Assembly (NCBI RefSeq): GCF_030161575.1
Contig: NZ_BSUL01000001.1
Span: forward strand, 3,116,655 to 3,180,654
DNA length: 64,000 nt
Direction of reading: 5' to 3'
DNA from: Arenivirga flava
Lineage (GTDB): Bacteria; Actinomycetota; Actinomycetes; Actinomycetales; Microbacteriaceae
The position numbers were made by a program, and so were the translations under genes. The notes under the pieces were generated by a model. That model was not told the origin of the DNA. It saw only the letters and a list, made by a program, of their open reading frames with translations, and did not search any database. Shown here in pieces: positions 34,610 through 43,031 of this stretch (within the stretch, counting starts at the first letter, position 1; every line of letters begins with the position of its first letter).

Positions 34610-35107
34610 CCGTCGACGATGCCGGCCGCGTCGCGGCCACGGTGACCGCCCGGGAGACCCGTGCTGGGAGCTCCCGTTGCGCCCGATGTGGAGGGATGGA
34701 GCACCGGAGCGTCACGGCGGTATCGGCACCGGTACGGCGCAGTCGTCCGCGTACTGCGCCGACGGCGTGGCATCGCCGGTGGCCCGGCGAGCGCCGTGAG
34801 AGGAGCGCACCGCGCACGCGGCTCGCATCCGCTCGGGGTGCCTCAGCGCCCGCGTCATACAGCGCCCGCGTCATACAGCGCCCGCGTCATACAGTGCCCG
34901 TGTCATGCAGTGCCCGTGTCATGCAGTGCCCGTGTCGTGCAGCGCCGGTGTCATGCAGTGCCCGTGTCATGCAGTACCGGTGCGACACGGTCGTACGGAT
35001 GCCGCTACGACTGGGACGTTCGCGTACTCCTTCACGGGGAGGCGCGGCCGTGGTGGCCACAGCGCGTCGGCGCGCTGCCGCGGCATCGCGTCAGCCGAGG
35101 TGGCGCG
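34610..35107. other. 498-base gene-free region with minisatellite
   Basis: No protein gene is supported here: the possible frames are driven by repeats and composition. The region holds the 16-bp tandem repeat at 34844-34987. The flanking sequence shows no recognised promoter or RNA. Confidence 0.6.
34844..34987. repeat. minisatellite: nine units of 16 bases
   Basis: The unit CAGTGCCCGTGTCATG (variants CAGCGCCCGCGTCATA and CAGCGCCGGTGTCATG) recurs with CAG at 34844, 34860, 34876, 34892, 34908, 34924, 34940, 34956 and 34972. The period is exactly 16, so it is not coding. The units have no spacers, so it is not a CRISPR array. Confidence 0.9.
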
Positions 35108-35944
35108 TCAGCCGCGGCGTCGCGGCTCCGGGCCGTGCTCGTCGAGCGAGCCGTGCTCGATCGACGGCGACCTATGCGGCGCACCGGTCGACTCCGACCC
35201 GGTGCCGGGCGCAGCGGGCGCACCGATCGCCCCCGACTCGGTGCCGGGACCCCCGGGCGCACCGGTCGGCGCCGACTCGGCGCCGGGCGCCCCGGCATCC
35301 TCCTCCTCCTGGCGCTCGCGCCGCTCCTTCAGCCAGTGCACGACCATGCTCGCCACGACGATGACGACCAGCCCGATGAGCACGTACTCGATGTAGTGCG
35401 TGACGAGGTCCGCGACTCCGGGGATATGGGCCACGCCCCAGCCGACCATGACGAGCCCGACGCCCCAGACCAGTGCGCCCAGCACGTTGAAGAAGAGGAA
35501 CTTGCGGTACGGCATCCGGCCGACGCCCGCGGCGACCGGCGCGATGGTGCGGGCAACCGGCACGAAGCGCGCGATCGTGACCGCGAGGCCCCCGTATCGC
35601 TCGAAGAAGGCGTTGGTGCGCTCGACGCTGCGGCGCGAGAAGAAGCCGCTCGACTTGCGCTCGAAGATCGCCGGGCCGCTCTTGACGCCGATCAGGTACC
35701 CCAGCTGGTCGCCGAGCACCGCTGCGGCGAAGACGGCCAGGCACACCAGCCACACGGGCTGCGGAATCGTGCCCTGGAAGGTGAGCACCCCCGTCACCAG
35801 CAGCAGGGTGTCGCCCGGCAGCAGGAAGCCGATGAGCAGCCCGGTCTCGACGAACACGATGGCGCACACGACGAGCAGGCCCCAGGTGCCGGCGCCGGAG
35901 ATCAGGCCCTCCACGTCGAACAGGCCTGCGGCGAGCGTCTCCAC
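35108..35944 (-). CDS. DedA-family membrane protein
   Basis: A 278-residue DedA/SNARE-associated protein. GTG 35944 is preferred because AGGAG lies just before it. Motifs include GLLIGFLLPGDTLLLVTGVL with the conserved acidic GD, and FVPVARTIAPVAAGVGRMPY (R-x3-P-x3-G) that marks DedA proteins. Recent work shows that family members flip undecaprenyl-phosphate or phospholipids, supporting wall synthesis and membrane potential. The C-terminal 60 residues are a Gly/Ala/Pro-rich low-complexity tail. It is followed on the same strand by a repeat-rich gap and preceded by tRNA-Leu. Confidence 0.9.
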   Translation of the reverse strand: METLAAGLFDVEGLISGAGTWGLLVVCAIVFVETGLLIGFLLPGDTLLLVTGVLTFQGTIPQPVWLVCLAVFAAAVLGDQLGYLIGVKSGPAIFERKSSGFFSRRSVERTNAFFERYGGLAVTIARFVPVARTIAPVAAGVGRMPYRKFLFFNVLGALVWGVGLVMVGWGVAHIPGVADLVTHYIEYVLIGLVVIVVASMVVHWLKERRERQEEEDAGAPGAESAPTGAPGGPGTESGAIGAPAAPGTGSESTGAPHRSPSIEHGSLDEHGPEPRRRG

Positions 35945-36036
35945 GGGGGTCTCCTGATGCGGGGCCACGAAGCCGCGGCAGGGTGTGCGGGCCTCCTCCG
36001 CCATCGCGGCGAGCGGATGCGGGGAGGTTCGATCGG

Positions 36037-36118
36037 TGCGGAAGGAGGGACTCGAACCCTCACGCCCTGGAGCACAGGAACCTAAATCCTGCGTGTCTGC
36101 CGATTCCACCACTCCCGC
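36037..36118 (-). tRNA. tRNA-Leu (anticodon UAG)
   Basis: Read on the minus strand it begins GCGGGAGTGGTGGAATCGGC. The acceptor stem GCGGGAG pairs with CTTCCGC (one G-U), the anticodon stem CAGGA/TCCTG encloses the loop TTTAGGT with anticodon UAG, a class II variable arm follows, and the T arm is AGGGTTCGAGTCCCT. The discriminator base is A, as expected for tRNA-Leu. The 3' CCA is not encoded. Confidence 0.93.
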
Positions 36119-36232
36119 GGGTGTGCCCAGTGTATCCGCGGGCGCCGTGCAGCCTCGTCCGACCGCGGGATGACGCAGGACGGCGCCCCGGACCAGTCGG
36201 GCCGTCGCCCGCCAGCGTCCTCCCGGCCCGCC

Positions 36233-37026
36233 TCAGCCGCAGAGCTGGAACACGTGCGCCGGGTCGCCGGGCACCGTGAGATCGCGATCGCGCAGCACCA
36301 CCGAGGCCGGCGTGGCCGGATCGTCGCAGATCTCCTCGAAGGGCGCGGCAGCGCATCCGTGTACTCGATGTCGATGACCGCGTCGCCGTAGACGTCGGTG
36401 TAGGCACGGCACTCGTCGAAGGCCGCGCACTCCTCGACGACGGCGAAGTCGAAGCCGGCCTCGTCGTGCATCCGCTCGGTCAGCTCCGCCGCGTTCTTCT
36501 GGCCCGCGGCGAGCCCCGCGCCGTGCGCGATGTCGACGAGGGCGGATGCGAGCGCCAGGTTGTCGTCCACGGTCAGCGCGTCGTCCGAGCGCGTGAACGT
36601 GTCGAGGTTGTCGAACTCGACCGCGTCGAAGCCGTCCTCGGCGCAGCCCTCGATCCACGGGCCGACGAGGTCGACGATCGCGTCGCGGCCCTCGGCCGTG
36701 CTCGTGTCGAGCAGCGCCTCGTCCGGCCAGTCGGGGTCGAAGACGGTCTCGCCGTCCCGCTGCAGCAGCAGCTCGTCGGGCCACTGCTCGAGCTCGCCGG
36801 GCTGGGTCTGGAAGCCGTTGACGTAGCAGACCGAGTAGGCGCCCTCCGCGGGTTCCGCGGACCGGTCGCGGCCGACGATACCGACCGCGGGGTCGGGGTC
36901 GTAGGCGCCGCCGAGCTGGTAGTCGGGGGCCGCGCCGGCGGGGAAGCCGTCGTCCGGCTGCGCGGCGCATCCGCTCAGCAGCAGGGCCGTGACGGCGACG
37001 GCGGCGAGCGGGCGGATGCGGGGCAC
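36233..37026 (-). CDS. GH114-family endo-alpha-1,4-polygalactosaminidase-like lipoprotein (frameshifted)
   Basis: A lipoprotein (signal LLLSGCAAQ) with a TIM-barrel glycoside-hydrolase fold of family GH114: SVCYVNGFQTQPGE, STAEGRDAIVDLVGPWIEGC, FDAVEFDNLDTFTRS (putative catalytic acids) and GQKNAAELTERM. These enzymes cleave galactosaminogalactan-like polymers. From GTG 37026 the frame runs to YTDALP, then breaks. The other frame continues as APFEEICDDPATPAS and ends FQLCG. Adding one base near 36350 (GCG-CTG to GCG-GCTG) restores about 265 residues, and the 794-base span is one short of whole codons. It is probably a sequence error. TAGGCT six bases upstream of the start suggests a leaderless message. 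Confidence 0.82.
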
Positions 37027-37035
37027 GGGATGAGC

Positions 37036-37551
37036 CTAGGCTCGCTCGAACAGCCCCGGGTAGTCCACGACGAGCCCCTCGTCGTCGACCTCGATCTCGC
37101 GCTCGAAGCCCCCGTCGAGCGCCTCGTACCGGTAGCGGCGGGCATCGAGGCGGGTGTACCGCTGCCCGTCGGGTTGCACGGCGAGGTCGGGGGAGACGTA
37201 GGCGGTGACGATCTCGGCGCTCGCCCCGACGGGCAGCCGCAGCCGCCGGATCGGCAGCGTGTTGGTGAACGGCGACAGGGCCAGGTCGATGTCGACGGCC
37301 GCCGCCAGATCGTCGCGGCGCTCGCCGTCGACCCGCCAGGTGCAGTGCGAGCGCTCCAGTCGCAGCTCCCGCTCGCCGTGGCGCAGCAGCAGGCTGCGGA
37401 ACCACCACAGGGGCGACAGCTCGAGGCTGTAGCGGATGCGCCGACCGCCGGACTCGAGCGTGGACTCGGCCCGGATCCGCTCCGGTTCGCTGCGGAGCGC
37501 CAGACGCTCGATGCTCGCGGGATCGGTGCCGCGCCACGCTACGACGGTCAT
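37036..37551 (-). CDS. putative glycolipid-binding domain protein
   Basis: A 171-residue beta-rich protein that resembles the putative glycolipid-binding family (PF06475, former DUF1089): ERIRAESTLESGGRRIRYSLE, CTWRVDGERRD, LPIRRLRLPVGASAEIVTAYV and RYTRLDARRYRYEAL. The family function is untested. It lies directly upstream of the GH114 gene on the same strand (9-base gap), hinting at shared carbohydrate-related work. TAGCGT six bases before ATG 37551 fits a leaderless start. Confidence 0.78.
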   Translation of the reverse strand: MTVVAWRGTDPASIERLALRSEPERIRAESTLESGGRRIRYSLELSPLWWFRSLLLRHGERELRLERSHCTWRVDGERRDDLAAAVDIDLALSPFTNTLPIRRLRLPVGASAEIVTAYVSPDLAVQPDGQRYTRLDARRYRYEALDGGFEREIEVDDEGLVVDYPGLFERA

Positions 37552-37748
37552 GCCCGAACGCTACGCATCGACGCTGATCAGCGGATGAACGAGGGTGGGG
37601 GCCGACGCCGGGGGACATGACATCGACCCCCGGGAGACGAGAGTAGCCAGCGGCGGATGTGCGGACGCTCGGAGCGCCGGACGGTGGAGAACACTGCGCC
37701 CTGTGGATAACGCAGGCCCGCCGATCCGCGGCGAACGACCATGACCGC

Positions 37749-38921
37749 ATGCCCACCGCCGTCGCCGTCATCACCGATCGGGTGCGCGAGCGCCTGCGAC
37801 GCGACGGCGTCGATCTCGCCGTCCGTCCGGAGGCCGCGGGCTCCCTCGTGCGCGAGGAGGTGCGCCGCTACGCGGAGCGCGCGCTCGCCGGCGACGGCCC
37901 GCTGCTCGGCGACGAGCCCGGCACCGCGCGGCAGGTGCTCGCCCAGCTGACCGGCCACGGACCGCTGCAGCCGCTGTTCGACGACCCCTCGGTCGAGGAG
38001 ATCTGGATCAACGGCGTCGACAAGGTCTTCGCCGCGAGGAACGGCGTCTCCGAGTCCACCGGCATCCGGCTCTCGCAGATCGAGATCCGCGACCTCGTCG
38101 AGCGGATGCTGCAGACCTCCGGTCGCCGCGTCGACCTCTCGAGCCCGTTCGTGGACGCGTCGCTGCCGGACGGCTCGCGGCTCCACGTCACGATCCCGGA
38201 CATCACGCGCGAGTGGTCCGTCAACATCCGCCGCTTCCCGCAGCGCATCCGCTCGCTGCAGCGGCTCGTCGAGCTCGGGTCGCTCGACGCGGCGCTCGCC
38301 GAGGTGCTGCGCGACGCGGTGCGCGCCGGGCGCAGCATCCTGGTCACCGGCGCGACGCAGGCCGGCAAGACGACGACGCTGGCGGCGCTGCTCGGCGAGA
38401 GCGCGCCGAGCGATCGCATCGTCACGGTCGAGGAGACCTTCGAGCTCGCGATCGAGGCCCGCGACGTCGTGGCCATGCAGTGCCGGCAGCCGAGCCTCGA
38501 GGGCACCGGCGAGGTGACGTTGCGCCGCCTCGTCAAGGAGGCGCTGCGCATGCGGCCCGACCGCATCGTCGTGGGCGAGGTGCGCGACGCCGAGGCGCTC
38601 GACCTGCTGCTCGCGCTCAACGCCGGCCTGCCCGGCATGTGCACGCTGCACGCCAACAGCGCCCGCGATGCCCTCGCCAAGCTCTGCACGCTGCCGCTGC
38701 TGGCCGGGCGCAACATCGACGCCGGCTTCATCCTGCCGACCGTGGCCGCCAGCCTCGACCTCGTCGTGCACTGCGAGCTGCTCCCGGACGGGCGGCGCCG
38801 CATCCGCGAGGTCGTCGCGCCGATGGGCGTCGAGGGGGCGACGATCGCGGTGCGCACGGTCTACGAAGCGGATGCGGCGCCGTCCCCCGCTGCATCGCCG
38901 GCCCGGGCGGTGACCCGGTGA
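37749..38921 (+). CDS. tadA: Tad pilus secretion ATPase (TadA/CpaF family)
   Basis: A 390-residue type II/IV secretion ATPase. Features include DDPSVEEIWINGVDKVFAAR, Walker A GATQAGKTTTLAAL, the Asp box IVTVEETFEL, Walker B RIVVGEVRDAEALDLL and the His box MCTLHANSARDAL. It hydrolyses ATP to assemble Flp-type pili. The start at ATG 37749 is the first good start after the promoter region. It overlaps tadB by four bases. The order ATPase, TadB, TadC, DUF4244-type pilin, TadE-like, TadE/F-like is that of the mycobacterial Rv3659c-Rv3654c locus. Confidence 0.92.
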   Translation: MPTAVAVITDRVRERLRRDGVDLAVRPEAAGSLVREEVRRYAERALAGDGPLLGDEPGTARQVLAQLTGHGPLQPLFDDPSVEEIWINGVDKVFAARNGVSESTGIRLSQIEIRDLVERMLQTSGRRVDLSSPFVDASLPDGSRLHVTIPDITREWSVNIRRFPQRIRSLQRLVELGSLDAALAEVLRDAVRAGRSILVTGATQAGKTTTLAALLGESAPSDRIVTVEETFELAIEARDVVAMQCRQPSLEGTGEVTLRRLVKEALRMRPDRIVVGEVRDAEALDLLLALNAGLPGMCTLHANSARDALAKLCTLPLLAGRNIDAGFILPTVAASLDLVVHCELLPDGRRRIREVVAPMGVEGATIAVRTVYEADAAPSPAASPARAVTR

Positions 38922-39787
38922 CCGGGCCGATCCTGCTGGGGGCGCTGCTCGGCGCCGGTGTGCTGCTGCTCGCGGCGCCGAAGCTCTGGCCGCGCGCGAC
39001 GCGCGAGCGCCGCCGCGAACCCGGCCCGCTGCGCCTGCTCCGCGACCGCCTCGTGCAGGCGGGCCTCGCCTCCGTCTCCGCCCCGGTCTTCCTGCTGGTC
39101 GTGCTGCTCGTCGCCCTCGCCACGACGGTGCTGGGCGCCGCGCTGCTGCCGGTGCCCGCGCTGGGCCTCGTGCTCGGCGCCGTGGCGCTCGTGCTGCCCT
39201 TCCTGCTGCTCGGCTCGCGGGCGCGCAGCCGGCGGCGCTCCGGCCGTGAGCACTGGCCCGACGTGGTCGACCTGCTCGTCTCCGCGGTACGCGCGGGCAG
39301 CACGCTGCCCGAGGCGATCGCGCGTCTCGGCGACGTGGCGCCGGAGCCCGTACGGCCGGTGTTCATCCGCTTCGCCGACGACTACGAGACGACCGGCGAT
39401 GTCGGCCGTTGCCTCGACGACGCGAAGGCGCGGCTCGCGGACCCCGTCGCGGACCGCATCCTCGAGACGCTGCGCATGGCGCGCGAGGTCGGCGGCACCG
39501 AGCTGACCAGCGTGCTGCGCGGCCTCGCCGCCGCCCTGCGCGCCGAGGCTGCGGTGCGCCGCGAACTGGAGGCTCGGCAGGGCTGGCTCGTCAACGCCGC
39601 CCGGCTCGGCGTCGCCGCGCCGTGGATCGTGCTCGTCATGCTCGTCTCCCGACCCGAGGCCGCGGCGGCCTACGACACCCCGACGGGCGCCGCGGTGATC
39701 GTCGGCGGCGTCGGCGTCTCGCTGCTGGCGTACCGGGTGATGCGCGGTCTCGGACGGCTGCCGGAGGAGCGGCGGTGGTTCCGATGA
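38918..39787 (+). CDS. tadB: Tad pilus platform protein TadB
   Basis: A 289-residue inner-membrane platform protein with GspF-type topology: two N-terminal helices (FLLVVLLVALATTVLGAALL and a second), the cytoplasmic four-helix domain with EHWPDVVDLLVSAVRAG, LETLRMAREVGGTELTSVL and RRELEARQGWLVNAARLG, and two C-terminal helices. It pairs with TadC. The start is GTG 38918 within the end of tadA, and the stop overlaps tadC as ATGA. Confidence 0.9.
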   Translation: MTGPILLGALLGAGVLLLAAPKLWPRATRERRREPGPLRLLRDRLVQAGLASVSAPVFLLVVLLVALATTVLGAALLPVPALGLVLGAVALVLPFLLLGSRARSRRRSGREHWPDVVDLLVSAVRAGSTLPEAIARLGDVAPEPVRPVFIRFADDYETTGDVGRCLDDAKARLADPVADRILETLRMAREVGGTELTSVLRGLAAALRAEAAVRRELEARQGWLVNAARLGVAAPWIVLVMLVSRPEAAAAYDTPTGAAVIVGGVGVSLLAYRVMRGLGRLPEERRWFR

Positions 39788-40721
39788 CGCTGCCGCTCGC
39801 GCTCGCGGTGCTCTGCGGCATCGGCCTCGGGCTCGGGACGTGGTCGCTCGCCTCCCTAGCGCCGCCGCTGCGCGGCCCCGCCTGCTGCTGCGGGTCGCGC
39901 CGGCGGTGGTCGACGTGTCGCCCGAGGCGCGCCGCCTGCTCGCACGGCGTCCCGCCGACCCGCTGCCCGTGCTCGGGTTCCTGCTCGCGCCCATCGCCGA
40001 CGCCGGTCGCACCCTGCTCGACCGGGTGCTCGGCGGCGGTGAGACCATCGCTCGGCGGCTCAGCCAATCCGGCAGCTCCCTCGACCTGCGCGCCTACCGG
40101 TCGCAGCAGCTGCTCTGCGTCATCGGCGGCGGGGTGGGCGGGGCCGTGCTCGGCATCCTGCTGCTCGCCTCCGCCGGCGCCTCGCCCCTGCTGCCGTTCG
40201 GCCTCAGCCCGCTCGGCGCCGTCGTCGCGCTGCTGGTGCGGGAGCAGCTGCTGGCGCGTGCGGCGCGCGCACGCCTCGACCGGCTGGCCGAGGAGCTGCC
40301 CACGACGCTCGAGTTCCTCACCCTCAGCCTCTCCGCGGGCGAGGGGGTGCTGGATGCGCTGCGCCGCCTCGCCCGCGTCGGCCGCGGCGAGCTGGCCGCC
40401 GAGTTCTCCCGAGCCCTCGCCGAGCACGCCGCCGGTCGCCCGCTGAGCGAGGCCCTGCTCGAGCTGAGCGCCCGACTGCGCCTGCCCGTGCTGGAGCGTT
40501 GCATCGACCAGCTCGTCGTCGCCCTCGAGCGCGGCACCCCGCTCATCGAGGTGCTCCGCGCCCATGCCGACGACGCCCGCGAGCTCGGCAAGCGCGAGCT
40601 GCTCGAGTCGGCCGGGCGCAAGGAGGTCGCGATGCTCGTGCCGCTCGTCTTCCTCATCCTGCCCATCACGGTCGTGTTCGCGATGTACCCGGGCCTCGCC
40701 GTGCTGCAGATGGGCTTCTGA
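39784..40721 (+). CDS. tadC: Tad pilus platform protein TadC (frameshifted)
   Basis: A GspF-type platform protein of about 312 residues. The N-terminal frame from ATG 39784 gives MTLPLALAVLCGIGLGLGTW. Near 39871-39875 the reading frame must change to continue as RLLLRVAPAVVDVSPEARR and then ELPTTLEFLTLSLSAGEGV, GRPLSEALLELSARLRLPVL and KEVAMLVPLVFLILPITVVF. One base appears lost in CGC-CGG (seen as CGCGG), and the 938-base span is one short of whole codons. An independent start at 39840 would lose the first helix. It is likely intact in reality. Confidence 0.85.
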
Positions 40722-40863
40722 GATGGGGGAGCGGATGCGGGGACGGGCCGGCACGGCGCCCGCGGCCACGAAGGCGGCCGGGAGCCGAGCGACCGCTTCG
40801 CGCCGCACGACCGCTTCGCGCCGCACGACCACGGATCGACCGACCACGACGAGAGGAACGACC

Positions 40864-40965
40864 ATGCGAACCCTTCGAACGCGAGCCGCGCTCGCCGCGG
40901 CCGCGGTGCACCGCCGCGCCGCCGACGATCGTGGCGACGTGCCCGGCTGGTCTGAAATTGGCTAG
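40864..40965 (+). pseudogene. 5' half of the Tad pilin-like (DUF4244-position) gene, split by an integrative element
   Basis: From ATG 40864 (GAGAGGAAC upstream) the frame encodes 27 residues ending in DDRGDVP and then Gly-Trp. At 40945-40950 the core GGCTGG is reached and the frame runs into element DNA, ending after four foreign codons at TAG 40963. The missing part lies at 52372-52488. Joined at GGCTGG they make a 65-residue protein with a basic leader and one hydrophobic helix, as expected for a small Flp-type pilin. The position between tadC and tadE is that of Rv3656c (DUF4244) in mycobacteria. Confidence 0.88.
40945..40950. other. attachment-site core, left junction (attL)
   Basis: GGCTGG is shared with 52372-52377. 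It lies in frame in the interrupted pilin gene (Gly-Trp). The host side to the left is GACGTGCCC and the element side to the right is TCTGAAATT. Confidence 0.8.
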
Positions 40966-41040
40966 CACATATGACAGGCAGGTGTATGGAGGCTCGGGCG
41001 CAGGCTAGGCTTCACGGGTGGTTGGGGGCGAACGATAGCG

Positions 41041-41577
41041 ATGTGGAATCCGGCGGATTATTTCGGCGCGGGACAACTCTTCGTCGCGATTTTGGGGTTC
41101 GGGATTGCCATATGGCAATTGGTGCGCACAGCGGACGCGACGGTCGAGTCCACCCGCCTCCTCGGTGCGAGGCTGCTCGCTAACGACTTGCTCGTACTGC
41201 TTCCGGAGCTTGAGGCTCTAGAAGACGCTGTTCACTCTGCAGTGAAATCCGAGGACGCGGATAAAGTTGGCATCGCGCTGGCAAAGTACGCGCGTCGGGC
41301 CCAGAGGGTTCACGGACACCTCACGTCAAGCCCAGTGTATGAAGGCGTTGTTCTCGTCGGCCTGATCAATGAGAGCGTTGAAGCCTGCCGTGACGCGAAG
41401 CAGAAGCTTTACGATAAGCCCAAAGTCAACATCATCCCAACCGTTCGCGCCGCAAGGCAAAGCATCGATAAAGTAGTTCTAGAAGCAGCAAGTTTCTCAG
41501 CTACTCTTCAGAAGGGGACCGAAAGTGGCAACAACAGAAGAAAACGTTGGTTCGGTTCTCGCCGCTCTGATCAGTGA
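41041..41577 (+). CDS. small membrane-anchored protein of unknown function
   Basis: A 178-residue protein from ATG 41041. One N-terminal helix (GQLFVAILGFGIAIWQLV) is followed by a cytosolic alpha-helical domain with LLANDLLVLLPELEALEDAV and VLVGLINESVEACRDAKQKL. The C terminus is basic (NNRRKRWFGSRR). Such N-terminal helix plus RTADATVESTRLL layouts recur in mobile-element membrane proteins with no known job. It overlaps the next gene by 53 bases, so the two are probably expressed together. It could be an effector or exclusion protein of the element; nothing in the sequence proves this. Confidence 0.65.
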   Translation: MWNPADYFGAGQLFVAILGFGIAIWQLVRTADATVESTRLLGARLLANDLLVLLPELEALEDAVHSAVKSEDADKVGIALAKYARRAQRVHGHLTSSPVYEGVVLVGLINESVEACRDAKQKLYDKPKVNIIPTVRAARQSIDKVVLEAASFSATLQKGTESGNNRRKRWFGSRRSDQ

Positions 41578-41890
41578 GACTCGCTCAGGGGAGATGCACT
41601 GGGAGGACTCCATCGAGCCAACAGAGTACACCGCTCGAACAGGAAAATTTGGTTACTACATCAAATCTCGTGATGAAGACGGTCTCTCGCCCTTCAGGTT
41701 CCAAATCTTCTCGGAAGATACACCTTCGCGACCGATCTTAGAGATTGTCTCGGCAGACTTCCTCGAGAACCTGAATGACTCCTTCCGGGAACTCTACAAC
41801 CTGGCGAAGGGAGCGGCGTCCGGGCTGTCCTCAAAACTCACAGCAGAAGTGCTCGAGGCCATCGAAAGGCATCGCGCCAACCCGTCATAA
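41525..41890 (+). CDS. small cytosolic protein of unknown function
   Basis: A 121-residue protein starting at GTG 41525 inside the previous gene. It is acidic, with no membrane segment: SVLAALISETRSGEMHWEDS, YYIKSRDEDGLSPFRFQIFS and a helical C terminus (LNDSFRELYNLAKGAASGL). I do not recognise a family. The long overlap with the membrane protein gene and the different localisation suggest a partner or regulator of that protein. Confidence 0.65.
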   Translation: MATTEENVGSVLAALISETRSGEMHWEDSIEPTEYTARTGKFGYYIKSRDEDGLSPFRFQIFSEDTPSRPILEIVSADFLENLNDSFRELYNLAKGAASGLSSKLTAEVLEAIERHRANPS

Positions 41891-42068
41891 GTAAGGCGTA
41901 TTTACTTCAAAACACGCCTGCCCTCGAGCGTCGCCACAGGTTGGTGGAGCTCGGGGGCTTCTCTATTTGGTACTTGCCAGGTACTCTTCTCAAGCCGGGA
42001 CCATCCTGGTGGGCCAATCTTCTGTACGGTGGAATCCCAAATTTTGGGACGGCATGTGTAGTTAGCAC
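41891..42068. other. candidate Rep-origin region
   Basis: This gene-free 178-base stretch directly before rep is AT-richer than its surroundings. It contains short inverted repeats, for example CATGTG and CACATG around TAGTTAG at about 42053-42071. Rolling-circle origins usually lie next to rep, so this is the best candidate. No nick-site consensus was recognised. Confidence 0.35.
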
Positions 42069-42923
42069 ATGGGCTCTTGCAGTACGCGCGGAGCATTCGT
42101 GTCTATCTCGGAATCTAGGGCTAACTGGGCCGCATCCTTCTATGGCCAGCCTGTTCATTATCAAGACAGAACTCGTTATACCCCTAAGCCTGTACTGCAG
42201 CTAACCAGGGAGCTTCAGAACTTCCTATTCGAGCAAAGTACACTCCAGGGACTCAAGCGGTGTAGTGACAGGTTTCCCTGCAGATGCGCCCTGTGCCCCT
42301 TCTGCGCTAGACGCCTTGCGGCCAAGGCGCGACGGGGCATCCACGGCAGTGATGTAGCTAACGCTCCCGCGTTGCTGCTTACCCTCACTACAGCGAGCTC
42401 GGCGAGCCTTGCTGAAGCATGGGATAACCAATCGCGAGTACGTGCAAGATTCCAGCGCAAATCATGGCTGTCGAGTCGAACTCAAGGCTGGACGCGAAAT
42501 TCAGAAATTACGATGACGGACGCCGGATGGCACGTGCACGACCACTTTGTGGTGATGCCCGATGCAGCCAACCACGCCTTCCTCGAGGCGGCTATCCGGC
42601 ACTGGCTCGCCGCTGCGGAGCATGAGGGCGTGGGAGCCTCGCAGAGCGGCCAGGACGCCCGGAGCTACAGGGATGCCCGGACAGCGGTGGCTTATGCGTC
42701 CAAGGGCTGGTTCAAGCCCGCCAAGGGCGCATCGCAGTCCCCGGGTGACATCCTTGCCGCCTTCATAGCCGGAGAGGCCGATGCGGCTGAGCGATGGCGT
42801 GAGTTGGAGGATCTTCTTATACAACGGAGGGTAGTTACCCGGGGTGCAGGTGGATGCCTCAAGAAGAACGCGCTGCTCAGAATTGCGAATGTGGAGTCTA
42901 GTGAGACCGTTACGAGTTCGTGA
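42069..42923 (+). CDS. rolling-circle-type replication initiator protein
   Basis: A 284-residue plasmid-type Rep. Features are CRCALCPFCARRLAAKARRG (a Cys-rich zinc site near residues 70-90), ALLLTLTTASSASLAEAWD and GWHVHDHFVVMPD, whose His-x-His pattern is the HUH metal site of relaxase-like Rep nucleases, then RTAVAYASKGWFKPAKG with a possible catalytic Tyr (AYASK). HUH Reps nick one strand at the origin and start rolling-circle replication. The start at ATG 42069 is the first in the frame. Codon use is less GC-rich than in host genes. The presence of Rep in an integrated element points to a plasmid origin or an excised replicating phase. Confidence 0.82.
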   Translation: MGSCSTRGAFVSISESRANWAASFYGQPVHYQDRTRYTPKPVLQLTRELQNFLFEQSTLQGLKRCSDRFPCRCALCPFCARRLAAKARRGIHGSDVANAPALLLTLTTASSASLAEAWDNQSRVRARFQRKSWLSSRTQGWTRNSEITMTDAGWHVHDHFVVMPDAANHAFLEAAIRHWLAAAEHEGVGASQSGQDARSYRDARTAVAYASKGWFKPAKGASQSPGDILAAFIAGEADAAERWRELEDLLIQRRVVTRGAGGCLKKNALLRIANVESSETVTSS

Positions 42924-43031
42924 CCGGATGGCGCCGATATAGCGACTTTTCCGGAATCCGAAAGCCGATAGTACTAGTAGAGGTAGTAGTAGAGAATAAG
43001 TCGTTCTACTCGGAATCGAATGGAGTTCGAA

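Noticed and set aside
34844..34987. Possible CRISPR array
   Set aside because: Units are contiguous 16-mers without spacers and no cas genes are nearby.
34642..36085. Long plus-strand frames through the 16-bp repeat and antisense to dedA
   Set aside because: Repeat-driven and without family motifs; the minus-strand DedA motifs are clear.
42925..43019. Regulatory array in the repeated AGTAGTAG-like tract before 43032
   Set aside because: Short imperfect AGT/GTAG runs only; too little to assign a role.
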